Assembly: GCA_029946045.1 (NCBI GenBank)
Contig: JAQSDS010000457.1
Coordinates: forward strand, 1 to 11,430
Length of the DNA: 11,430 nt
Direction: 5' to 3'
DNA from: Rhodoferax sp.
GTDB taxonomy: Bacteria > Pseudomonadota > Gammaproteobacteria > Burkholderiales > Burkholderiaceae_C
The notes under the pieces are model-generated. The model worked only from the letters and a program-made list of their open reading frames with translations, did no database searches and was not told the origin of the DNA. Both the position numbers and the translations under genes were made by a program. Shown here in pieces: positions 1-7,988 of this stretch (position 1 is its first letter; the number at the start of each line of letters is the position of its first letter).

Positions 1-359
1 CGGATCATCACCAGGTCTGACATGCGGCTGATGACCCGGGCACTGTCTTCGATCGGTTCAGCGCGACCGAGCTGACTGTCGCCGGTGGTCAGATGCACCA
101 CGCTGCCGCCCAACTGGTACATGCCGGCCTCAAAACTGACGCGTGTCCGTGTCGAAGCTTTCTCAAAGATCATTGCCAGCGTGCGGTCCACGAGCGGCTG
201 ATGCCGGGTGAACGTCTTGAATTTGGCCTTGATGAAGGCAGCACGCTCCAGCAGGTAGGCGTATTCATCCGCCGACAGATCCGAAAATTGCAAGTAGTGC
301 CGCACCGGGGGAGCGCCTTTGGGAATGGTGCTGGGAATGCCTTGGCTGGCCGGCTTCAT
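1..359 (-). CDS. argF: Ornithine carbamoyltransferase, N-terminal part (3' end outside window)
   Basis: Catalyses carbamoyl phosphate + ornithine to citrulline in arginine synthesis, in the cytoplasm. Only the first 119 codons are in the window; the gene runs off the left edge. The N-terminal part carries the carbamoyl-phosphate-binding motif STRTR at about residues 69-73, followed by the family-typical FEAGMYQLGG and then an LGRAEPIEDSARV stretch. This distinguishes it from aspartate carbamoyltransferase and fits anabolic ArgF. The start ATG (359-357) overlaps the argD stop as ATGA, so the two genes are probably translationally coupled in one transcript. The first 20 residues before the conserved HYLQFSDL block are variable. 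The family call is firm. The C-terminal ornithine-binding half cannot be examined. Confidence 0.95.
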   Translation of the reverse strand, partial: MKPASQGIPSTIPKGAPPVRHYLQFSDLSADEYAYLLERAAFIKAKFKTFTRHQPLVDRTLAMIFEKASTRTRVSFEAGMYQLGGSVVHLTTGDSQLGRAEPIEDSARVISRMSDLVMI

Positions 360-1576
360 GAGGCGTCCTTCAAAAAGGCTGATATCAGGGGGCACAGCAA
401 AGCGACGATTTCGTCAGCCTCGGCACGGTTCAAAATCAGTGGCGGCACCAGGCGAACCACAGTGTCAGCAGTCACGCTGATCAGCAAACCTGCATCAGCC
501 GCTTGCTGCGTCAACGCGCCGCATGGCTTGACCAGATCAATTCCAAGCATCAGCCCTTGGCCACGAATTTCCCTGACAGTGCCGCTGGCGATCTCAGACG
601 CCAGTGCCACCTGCAGGCCGGATTTCAGGTGCGCCCCAACCGATGCGGCGTTTTCAAGCAGGCCATCTTCCTTCATGATCCGGATGGTTTCCACGCCAGC
701 GCGCATGGCCAGCGGGTTGCCACCAAAGGTCGTGCCATGGCTGCCGGGCTGAAAGATATGCGCGGCCTTTGGCCCTGCTACAACTGCGCCCACTGGCACG
801 CCTGAGCCGAGACCCTTGGCCAGCGGCATCACGTCGGGCACGATGCCTGCCCACTGGTGGGCAAACCACTTGCCAGTGCGCCCCATGCCGCACTGCACTT
901 CATCAACCATCATCAGCCAGTCACGGGCGTCGCACAGGGCGCGCAGCTCGCGAAGGTAGTCCGAGTGCATCGGGTTGATGCCGCCTTCGCCTTGAATGGC
1001 CTCAAAAAACACCGCCACCACATTGGGGTTGCCGTCAGTGGCCTGTTTCAGGCCCTCAATGTCATTGATGGGTACGCGGATGAAACCTTCGACCAGAGGA
1101 CCAAAGCCGGCCTGAATTTTGGGGTTGCCAGTGGCGCTCAGGGTCGCGATGGAGCGACCGTGAAAGGCTTTTTCGTAGACCACAATTTCCGGGCGTTCAA
1201 TGCCCTTGTCATGGCCAAATTTGCGCGCCAGTTTGAGCGCGGCCTCGTTGGCCTCGAGTCCGGTGGAGCAAAAGAACACGTTGGTCATGCCAGAGAGCTC
1301 GACCAACATTTTGGCCAGAACTTCCTGGTTCGGCACATGGTAGTAATTGCAACTGTGGATGATCTTGCTGATCTGGTCCTGCAGCGCGGGCACCAGTTTC
1401 GTGTGGTTATGGCCCAGCGTGTTGACAGCAATTCCACCCAGTGCGTCGAGATAACATTTGCCATTCACATCCCAAACGCGGCAACCCTGGCCGTGACTTA
1501 GCGCTATGGGCAAACGACCGTAGGTGTTCATCACGTGCGGCGAACTGGCTTCAATGGCTGGACTGACGGCGGGCAT
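356..1576 (-). CDS. argD: Acetylornithine aminotransferase
   Basis: PLP-dependent class III aminotransferase that converts N-acetylglutamate semialdehyde and glutamate to N-acetylornithine and 2-oxoglutarate. Family members often also act on succinyl-diaminopimelate. The 406-residue length is normal. Visible landmarks are the phosphate-binding STGLEANEAALK (about 104-115), the cofactor-ring aspartate in MMVDEVQ (D225), the Schiff-base lysine in LAKGLG (K254), and the GTTFGGNP block (281-288). The start at 1576 is chosen over an in-frame ATG at 1633 because AGGAG lies 9 bases ahead of it, while 1633 has no ribosome binding site and falls next to a hairpin. It overlaps argF by 4 bases and is divergent from the DUF3579 gene. 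A terminator-like hairpin lies in its leader (see 1601-1631). Confidence 0.96.
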   Translation of the reverse strand: MPAVSPAIEASSPHVMNTYGRLPIALSHGQGCRVWDVNGKCYLDALGGIAVNTLGHNHTKLVPALQDQISKIIHSCNYYHVPNQEVLAKMLVELSGMTNVFFCSTGLEANEAALKLARKFGHDKGIERPEIVVYEKAFHGRSIATLSATGNPKIQAGFGPLVEGFIRVPINDIEGLKQATDGNPNVVAVFFEAIQGEGGINPMHSDYLRELRALCDARDWLMMVDEVQCGMGRTGKWFAHQWAGIVPDVMPLAKGLGSGVPVGAVVAGPKAAHIFQPGSHGTTFGGNPLAMRAGVETIRIMKEDGLLENAASVGAHLKSGLQVALASEIASGTVREIRGQGLMLGIDLVKPCGALTQQAADAGLLISVTADTVVRLVPPLILNRAEADEIVALLCPLISAFLKDAS

Positions 1577-1600
1577 CGGATAAGTCTCCTGGGGAAGGCA

Positions 1601-1631
1601 ATAAACAAAACGGCCCAATGCAGATTGGGCC
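1601..1631 (-). promoter_or_regulatory. Terminator-like hairpin in argD leader (possible attenuator)
   Basis: Read on the minus strand, a perfect 8-bp stem (GGCCCAAT / ATTGGGCC, at 1631-1624 and 1619-1612) with a 4-base loop is followed at once by GTTTTGTTTAT (1611-1601). This is the layout of an intrinsic terminator, yet it lies about 25 bases upstream of the argD start and is downstream of no gene on that strand. A competing 6-bp stem (CCAATG 1636-1631 with CATTGG 1620-1615) shares bases with it. The structure is seen directly; a role in attenuation is inferred. No arginine-rich leader peptide was found. Confidence 0.5.
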
Positions 1632-1727
1632 ATTGGCTGTTGATTTTAGACCGATCAAATACCTTGCGGCTTGGTACGGAACAATCTTTGGCATGTTTGC
1701 GAGGCGCCAATGACCAGTGGGTCTCAA

Positions 1728-1741
1728 GTCTTGTATAAGAC
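1728..1741. promoter_or_regulatory. 14-bp palindrome, candidate operator between argD and the DUF3579 gene
   Basis: GTCTTGTATAAGAC pairs at 6 of 7 positions around its centre and covers the -35 box of the DUF3579 promoter, as expected for a repressor site. From memory, similar TCTTATATAAGA palindromes occur in promoters of central-metabolism genes in Burkholderiales, so a GntR-type regulator is one candidate. That link is not testable here. The site could also affect the divergent argD transcript. Confidence 0.4.
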
Positions 1742-1759
1742 ATAAGATTAGGTTAGAAT
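1731..1759 (+). promoter_or_regulatory. Sigma70-type promoter of the DUF3579 gene
   Basis: A -35 box TTGTAT (1731-1736) and a -10 box TAGAAT (1754-1759) are separated by 17 bases, the ideal spacing. Transcription would start near 1766, about 45 bases ahead of the ATG at 1810. This also argues against the in-frame ATG at 1717, which lies upstream of the promoter. Confidence 0.6.
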
Positions 1760-1809
1760 CACTCGGCGTTGTAGCAACCCGCACGCAACCTCCTCAAGAC
1801 CTCTACCCG

Positions 1810-2151
1810 ATGGTTCCACACACTTCAAAAAAAGTTTATATCCTGGGCATGACCAGTTCCGGACGTGCATTTCGTCCCAGTGACTGGGCCGAGCGTCTGG
1901 CTGGCGTGATGAGTCAATTTCGCCCTGGCGGCGCACCCACAGGTCGCCATCTGGCCTATTCTCCTTGGTGCATTCCCAGCAGCGTCAACAACGTGCGCTG
2001 TGTTGTGGTGCACGAGGACTTGCGGGCGCACCATGTCATGGCTTGGGACTTCGTGATGGGTTTTGCCAAAGACAATGAACTTCAGGTGCATCATGGTGCG
2101 CCACCCAACAGCACGCATCAGCCGCACTCCGACCATCACCCCAAAAACTGA
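1810..2151 (+). CDS. DUF3579 domain-containing protein
   Basis: A 113-residue protein recognised as DUF3579, a small family of unknown function found mainly in betaproteobacteria. The matching features are FRPSDWAERLAGVMSQF near the N-terminus, a YSPW motif, the core VNNVRCVVVHEDL, and MAWDFVMGFAKDNELQ near the C-terminus. The tail is rich in histidine (several HH and HxH pairs in the last 15 residues), which might bind metal but may be incidental. There is no signal peptide or membrane segment, so it is probably cytoplasmic. No clear ribosome binding site precedes ATG 1810; ATG 1849 (MTSSGRAF) is an alternative start. It is divergent from argD and ends at a strong terminator. Its position next to argD suggests, but does not show, a link with arginine metabolism. 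Confidence 0.85.
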   Translation: MVPHTSKKVYILGMTSSGRAFRPSDWAERLAGVMSQFRPGGAPTGRHLAYSPWCIPSSVNNVRCVVVHEDLRAHHVMAWDFVMGFAKDNELQVHHGAPPNSTHQPHSDHHPKN

Positions 2152-2192
2152 CAACTAGCGCGGACGTGGGCCTCATGCCTGGCGCAAAAGAA

Positions 2193-2235
2193 CAAAAGCA
2201 AAAAAGCCGTCACGAAGACGGCTTTTTTGCTTTTG
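2193..2235. terminator. Bidirectional intrinsic terminator
   Basis: A perfect 19-bp stem (2193-2211 with 2217-2235) around the loop ACGAA, with a GCCGTC/GACGGC core flanked by A6 and T6 tracts, so it is U-tailed in both directions. It lies between the convergent DUF3579 gene (ends 2151) and rpsT (ends 2312) and would stop both transcripts. Confidence 0.93.
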
Positions 2236-2260
2236 CTGACAGCGCACCCGTTACAAACGG

Positions 2261-2294
2261 CGAACTTGCTTTTCCTGACGGTTTGGCAAGTTCG
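2261..2294. repeat. 9-bp inverted repeat downstream of rpsT
   Basis: CGAACTTGC (2261-2269) and GCAAGTTCG (2286-2294) are perfect inverted copies 16 bases apart, just past the rpsT stop and ahead of the strong terminator. There is no clean U-run, so it is more likely a 3'-end-stabilising or transcription-slowing hairpin of the rpsT mRNA than a terminator. Its function is inferred. Confidence 0.45.
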
Positions 2295-2311
2295 TGCGAT
2301 TTGCCTAAAAT

Positions 2312-2611
2312 TTAGGCGGCGAGTGCCAGGGCTTTCACCTTGGCAGACAGACGGCTCTTGTCACGAGCTGCCTTGTTTTTGTGGAAAATGCCCTTGTCGG
2401 CCACGGTGTCAACCACAGCTTGCATTTTGGCAAACAGCTCTGTGGCCTTGGCTTTGTCGCCACCCAGAACAGCTTTTTCCACGTTTTTCACCGCAGTGCG
2501 GTATTTGGAACGCAGCGAGGTGTTGGCTGCGTTGATTTTGATGTCCTGACGGACGCGTTTACGGCCTGATGCCAGGCGGGGGTTCTTTTTCTTGGGTTTT
2601 CCAGATGCCAT
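2312..2611 (-). CDS. rpsT: 30S ribosomal protein S20
   Basis: A small-subunit protein that binds 16S rRNA near the base of the body. The 99-residue, very lysine/arginine-rich sequence begins [23 protein letters not shown] and contains the S20-typical [22 protein letters not shown] helix and [16 protein letters not shown] near the end. It is about a dozen residues longer than the enterobacterial protein, mainly at the N-terminus. AAGGAA lies about 9 bases before the ATG. It is a single-gene transcript with its own extended -10 promoter upstream and the 2193-2235 terminator downstream. Confidence 0.97.
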   Translation of the reverse strand: MASGKPKKKNPRLASGRKRVRQDIKINAANTSLRSKYRTAVKNVEKAVLGGDKAKATELFAKMQAVVDTVADKGIFHKNKAARDKSRLSAKVKALALAA

Positions 2612-2655
2612 GATATGTGTTCCTTGAGTCTGTGGATGTTGTCAGCAAACCGAAG

Positions 2656-2664
2656 ATTGTAACA
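2656..2664 (-). promoter_or_regulatory. Extended -10 promoter of rpsT
   Basis: On the minus strand TGTTACAAT (2664-2656) matches an extended -10 element (TGn-TACAAT). No good -35 is seen at 17-18 bases upstream, which extended -10 promoters tolerate. It lies 44 bases ahead of the rpsT ATG, between smpB and rpsT, and implies rpsT is transcribed separately from smpB. Confidence 0.5.
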
Positions 2665-2686
2665 GCCCCAATATGCTGTCCCACAC

Positions 2687-3160
2687 TCAACGTTGGCGGC
2701 TCTTCATGGCCCGTTCTACCTCGCGTTTGCCCTCGCGGTCCTTGATGGTGTCGCGCTTGTCATGCTCTGCCTTGCCTTTGGCCAGGGCAATCTCACACTT
2801 GACCTTGCCGTTTTTCCAGTGCAGGTTGATGGGCACCAGGGTATAGCCCTTTTGCTCCACCTTGCCAATGAGGCGCTTGATTTCCTCCTTGTGCATCAAT
2901 AATTTCTTGGTGCGCTGCTTGTCCGGACTGATGTGGGTTGACGCGGTGCCCAAGGGGTTGATTTGCAGACCGATGATGAACAATTCACCATTGCGCACCA
3001 CCACGTAGCCGTCGGTCAGTTGGACCTTGCCCTCGCGCAGCGACTTGACCTCCCAGCCTTCCAGCACGATGCCAGCCTCGAAACGTTCCTCGAAGAAATA
3101 ATTGAAAGCCGCTTTCTTGTTGTCGGCGATGCGGGAAGATGTGTCGGGTTTTTTTGCCAT
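2687..3160 (-). CDS. smpB: SsrA-binding protein SmpB
   Basis: Binds tmRNA (SsrA) and places it in the A site of stalled ribosomes for trans-translation. The 157-residue length is typical. Visible family blocks are [39 protein letters not shown], and the lysine-rich C-terminal tail with the conserved [10 protein letters not shown] (the histidine is the decoding-centre contact known from the family). The start at 3160 (MAKKPDTSS) is chosen because the family begins just here; a longer in-frame opening to 3385 would run across the divergent ratA gene. No strong ribosome binding site is seen. It is divergent from ratA with a 67-base gap. The ssrA gene itself is not in this window. Confidence 0.97.
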   Translation of the reverse strand: MAKKPDTSSRIADNKKAAFNYFFEERFEAGIVLEGWEVKSLREGKVQLTDGYVVVRNGELFIIGLQINPLGTASTHISPDKQRTKKLLMHKEEIKRLIGKVEQKGYTLVPINLHWKNGKVKCEIALAKGKAEHDKRDTIKDREGKREVERAMKSRQR

Positions 3161-3201
3161 GAGCTGAGTTTGAAGAGGGGAACAGGCAAGCCAGGCTTGA
3201 C

Positions 3202-3207
3202 TAAAAT
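3202..3207 (+). promoter_or_regulatory. Possible -10 box of ratA
   Basis: TAAAAT in the 67-base smpB-ratA gap is the best -10 candidate on the plus strand. No convincing -35 lies 17 bases upstream. A TTGACT at 3197 overlaps it and is not spaced for any good -10. This is a weak call. Confidence 0.3.
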
Positions 3208-3227
3208 CATGTCCATAATCGCATTCT

Positions 3228-3668
3228 ATGAAAACTGTCAAAAAATCCGTTTTAATTTGGTACAGCCCAGCCGAGATGTACCGTCTTGTCACAGATGTTG
3301 ACCAGTACCCGCAGTTTTTACCCTGGTGCGACAAAGCGCGTGTGGTGGCGCATGAAGAAAATGGCATGCTGGCAGAAATTGGCATCGCATTTTCAGGAAT
3401 TCACCAAACCTTTAGCACCCGCAATGTGCATGTACTCGACCGCCAGGTCACCATCAACCTGGTGAACGGACCCTTTTCCAAGCTGGAAGGCGAATGGAAT
3501 TTCTTGCCTCTTGGCGACGCTAACGAGCGTGCCTGCAAGGTCGAATTGATCCTGACCTACAGCTTCGAGAGCGCCATTGGCAGGTTGGTGAGCCCGGTAT
3601 TTGACAAAATTGCGGCCAGCATGGTTGATGCCTTTGTCAAGCGTGCCAAACAGGCCTATGGTGAGTGA
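3228..3668 (+). CDS. ratA: RatA-family protein (START/COQ10-like)
   Basis: A 146-residue member of the polyketide cyclase/START superfamily. The family hallmark is near the N-terminus: [27 protein letters not shown]. The C-terminal helix is [21 protein letters not shown]. The E. coli relative RatA was reported to bind the 50S subunit and block 70S formation. Mitochondrial Coq10 relatives bind coenzyme Q, so the physiological role is unsettled and 'toxin' should be read with caution. The start has no visible Shine-Dalgarno, but no other in-frame start fits the conserved N-terminus. It overlaps rnfH by 11 bases, so the two are one operon, and it is divergent from smpB, an arrangement conserved in many proteobacteria. 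Confidence 0.9.
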   Translation: MKTVKKSVLIWYSPAEMYRLVTDVDQYPQFLPWCDKARVVAHEENGMLAEIGIAFSGIHQTFSTRNVHVLDRQVTINLVNGPFSKLEGEWNFLPLGDANERACKVELILTYSFESAIGRLVSPVFDKIAASMVDAFVKRAKQAYGE

Positions 3669-4005
3669 ATCCCTGCTGCACCTGAGCGTTGTGTACGCGC
3701 CCAAAGCGCGCGAGCTTGCCGAAGTCAAGCTGCTGCTCAAAGAACCCTGCACGGTGTTACAGGCTTTGCAACAAAGCGGTCTGTTGTCACGCTTCCCCGA
3801 GATCGACCATGCTCACGCGCTCGTTGGCGTTTGGGGCCGGCGAGCCAAACTCGACCAATCCCTGCGGGATAGGGACCGGGTGGAAATTTACCGACCCTTA
3901 CGAGTGGACCCCAAAGTGGCGCGGCGTGAACGCTTCGCACGCCAGGGCAGTCGTGGCGCTGGCTTGTTTGTCAACAAACGAGCGGGCTCCAAAGCCGGCT
4001 ATTGA
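3658..4005 (+). CDS. rnfH: RnfH family ubiquitin-fold protein (RatB)
   Basis: A 115-residue protein of the RnfH (UPF0125) family, predicted to fold as a beta-grasp like ubiquitin and ThiS. Matching features are LHLSVVYAPKARELAEVKLLLKEPCTVLQAL, the FPEIDH segment, VGVWGRRAKLDQSLRDRDRVEIYRPL and the DPKVARRERF tail. The family's function is not established; the name comes from rnf clusters in Rhodobacter, and RatB from its pairing with RatA. The start ATG 3658 lies inside ratA's last codons, indicating coupling; GTG 3661 is an alternative. The final 20 or so residues beyond the common core are basic and variable. Its stop directly abuts the stop of the convergent DUF4124 gene. Confidence 0.88.
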   Translation: MVSESLLHLSVVYAPKARELAEVKLLLKEPCTVLQALQQSGLLSRFPEIDHAHALVGVWGRRAKLDQSLRDRDRVEIYRPLRVDPKVARRERFARQGSRGAGLFVNKRAGSKAGY

Positions 4006-6070
<2,065 letters not shown>

Positions 6071-6078
6071 GGATCTTC

Positions 6079-7695
6079 ATGCATCAAAAAATTCTTATTC
6101 TCGACTTCGGTTCGCAAGTCACCCAACTCATTGCACGACGCATTCGCGAAGCCCACGTTTTTTGTGAAGTGCATGCCTGTGACGTGACCGACGACTGGAT
6201 TCGCGCCTATGCCCGCGATGGCATGCTCAAAGGCATCATCCTGTCAGGTAGCCACGCCAGCGTCTATGAAGACAGCACCGACAAGGCACCCCAGGTGGTG
6301 TTCGAGTTGGGCGTTCCAGTGCTGGGTATTTGCTACGGCATGCAAACCATGGCACACCAGCTGGGCGGCCTCGTTACCAGTGGCCACCAGCGCGAGTTTG
6401 GTCATGCCAACGTGCGCGCGCACGGCCATACCACCCTGCTCAACGGCATCCAGGACTTCACCACTCCCGAAGGCCATGGCATGCTGCAGGTCTGGATGAG
6501 CCACGGTGACAAGGTCACCGAGTTGCCCCCCGGTTTCAAGCTGATGGCCAGTACCGACAGCTGCCCGATCGCCGGTATGGCCGATGAAGAACGTCGCTTT
6601 TATGCTGTGCAGTTTCACCCGGAAGTCACCCACACCAAACGCGGTGCAGCCATTCTGGAGCGTTTTGTGCTTGACATCTGTGGCACGCGCGCAGACTGGA
6701 TCATGGGCGACTACATCAGCGAGGCGGTGGCCGCCATTCGCGCCCAGGTGGGTGACGAAGAAGTTATCCTGGGACTGTCAGGCGGGGTCGATTCGTCGGT
6801 GGCGGCAGCATTGATTCACCGCGCTATCGGTGACCAGCTCACCTGTGTTTTTGTCGACCATGGCCTGCTTCGCCTCAATGAAGGTGACATGGTGATGGAC
6901 ATGTTTGTCGGCAAGTTGCACGCCAAAGTGATACGCGTTGATGCGGCCGACCAGTTTTTGGGGCATCTGGCGGGCGTGAGCGAGCCCGAAGCCAAGCGCA
7001 AGATCATTGGTCGCGAATTTGTTGAGGTGTTCAAAGCGCAGGCGGCGGCACTCACGGCCTCGGATGCAAGCAAGCGCGGGGCCAAGTGGTTGGCCCAGGG
7101 CACCATTTACCCGGATGTCATCGAGTCTGGTGGCGCCAAGAACAAAAAAGCGGTGGTCATCAAGAGCCACCATAACGTCGGCGGCCTGCCCGAGCAATTG
7201 GGCCTGAAACTGCTGGAGCCATTGCGTGAATTGTTCAAGGACGAGGTGCGTGAACTTGGCGTGGCATTGGGCTTGCCCTACCACATGGTCTATCGCCATC
7301 CGTTCCCGGGCCCCGGTCTGGGCGTGCGCATTTTGGGTGAAGTCAAAAAAGAATACGCCGATTTGCTACGCCGCGCCGATGCCATCTTTATTGAAGAGCT
7401 GAACAACTTCATCGACGAAGCCACTGGCAAAAGCTGGTACGAATTGACCAGCCAGGCTTTTACCGTGTTCCTGCCGGTCAAAAGCGTGGGTGTCATGGGC
7501 GACGGCCGCACCTACGACTACGTGGTGGCGCTGCGCGCAGTGCAAACCAGCGACTTCATGACAGCAGACTGGGCCGAGTTGCCTTATGCACTGTTGAAAA
7601 AGGTATCGAGCCGAATCATCAACGAAGTCCGGGGCATCAACCGGGTCACGTATGACGTGAGCAGCAAACCACCCGCCACCATTGAGTGGGAATGA
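6079..7695 (+). CDS. guaA: GMP synthase (glutamine-hydrolysing)
   Basis: Converts XMP, glutamine and ATP to GMP. The 538 residues show both halves: an N-terminal class I glutamine amidotransferase with nucleophile C85 in GICYGMQ and the H180/E182 pair in FHPEVTHT, then the ATP-pyrophosphatase with P-loop SGGVDSS (234-240), then the dimerisation domain with [15 protein letters not shown] and the ending [15 protein letters not shown]. The C-terminus is intact, so an element inserted at its end has preserved or rebuilt the last codons. It is cotranscribed with guaB. No intrinsic terminator follows before the integrase gene. The guaA 3' end is a documented integration hotspot for genomic islands. 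Confidence 0.98.
   Translation: MHQKILILDFGSQVTQLIARRIREAHVFCEVHACDVTDDWIRAYARDGMLKGIILSGSHASVYEDSTDKAPQVVFELGVPVLGICYGMQTMAHQLGGLVTSGHQREFGHANVRAHGHTTLLNGIQDFTTPEGHGMLQVWMSHGDKVTELPPGFKLMASTDSCPIAGMADEERRFYAVQFHPEVTHTKRGAAILERFVLDICGTRADWIMGDYISEAVAAIRAQVGDEEVILGLSGGVDSSVAAALIHRAIGDQLTCVFVDHGLLRLNEGDMVMDMFVGKLHAKVIRVDAADQFLGHLAGVSEPEAKRKIIGREFVEVFKAQAAALTASDASKRGAKWLAQGTIYPDVIESGGAKNKKAVVIKSHHNVGGLPEQLGLKLLEPLRELFKDEVRELGVALGLPYHMVYRHPFPGPGLGVRILGEVKKEYADLLRRADAIFIEELNNFIDEATGKSWYELTSQAFTVFLPVKSVGVMGDGRTYDYVVALRAVQTSDFMTADWAELPYALLKKVSSRIINEVRGINRVTYDVSSKPPATIEWE
7660..7695. other. Putative attachment site (attL) in guaA 3' end
   Basis: The last codons of guaA lie directly before an element-type integrase gene with an AT-rich leader. 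Integrases that target guaA recombine inside its 3' end and leave the gene whole. The exact core cannot be fixed, because the matching direct repeat (attR) is not in the window: I saw no second copy of the guaA end up to 11430. The boundaries given are approximate. Confidence 0.4.
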
Positions 7696-7710
7696 TTTTA
7701 GGTCTTTCGG

Positions 7711-7779
7711 TAGCTTTCGCGGACTATCGGAAAAGCCACTTAACTTATTGATTTATATAAGTATATATCGCGAAAGCTA
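7711..7779. repeat. 11-bp inverted repeat next to guaA end
   Basis: TAGCTTTCGCG (7711-7721) and CGCGAAAGCTA (7769-7779) are perfect inverted copies 47 bases apart. The match continues with one mismatch to 13 of 14 positions (CGG-side flanks). A partial third copy, GAAAGCTA, lies at 7833-7840, and CTATCGG occurs directly at 7724-7730 and 7777-7783. The location just inside the element suggests protein binding sites used in integration or excision, which is an inference. Confidence 0.6.
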
Positions 7780-7790
7780 TCGGCATCTAT

Positions 7791-7964
7791 TGACGGTAAG
7801 CGAATCTTTTTGTCGGTAATCCTGACGGTAATGAAAGCTAGGCAAGTCATCTAAAAATATTTACCGTCTGACTGTTTTCGGCTATGACGGTAAAAAATAA
7901 GAGAAAGAGCTAGTATTCATGCGGGTTTCAGAGCATTCTGTGTCTTTTGAACCGTTGACGGTAA
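7791..7964. repeat. TGACGGTAA motif array upstream of integrase
   Basis: Four exact direct copies of TGACGGTAA start at 7791, 7823, 7885 and 7956. A one-mismatch copy (TGTCGGTAA) starts at 7811, and an inverted one-mismatch copy (TTACCGTCT) lies at 7861-7869. Intervals of 32 and 62 bases between the first three exact copies are close to whole helical turns. Likely arm-type sites for the integrase N-terminal domain, or sites of an excision factor or regulator. The last copy sits 25 bases before the integrase ATG, so binding could also repress int. Confidence 0.75.
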
Positions 7965-7988
7965 AATTGCCGTTCTCAGGAGGACACC

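Larger units (their letters stand above)
7696..7988. other. AT-rich integrase leader / recombination region
   Basis: A 293-base stretch with no credible gene, visibly richer in A+T than the genes on both sides. It contains an 11-bp inverted repeat (7711-7779), a smaller one (ACTTAT 7743-7748 / ATAAGT 7757-7762), the TGACGGTAA motif array (7791-7964) and the integrase ribosome binding site AGGAGG (7978-7983). No promoter with well-spaced boxes stands out; TAAAAT at 7962-7967 is a possible -10. A small open frame starting at 7919 has no family resemblance and runs into the integrase in another frame. Confidence 0.7.

Noticed and set aside
857..1501. 214-residue plus-strand frame inside argD, and a similar one at 93-752
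   Set aside because: Both are antisense shadows of argD/argF with no family match.
3161..3385. N-terminal extension of smpB to 3385
   Set aside because: It would overlap ratA, and SmpB proteins begin at the MAKKPD start at 3160.
3966..3979. Short dyad GTTTG-TCAA-CAAAC at the end of rnfH
   Set aside because: A 5-bp stem within coding sequence and no U-run; not a credible terminator for rnfH.
7791..7964. CRISPR array or plasmid-type iteron origin
   Set aside because: The repeats are only 9 bases with irregular spacing, one is inverted, and no cas or rep gene is present; integrase-related sites fit better.
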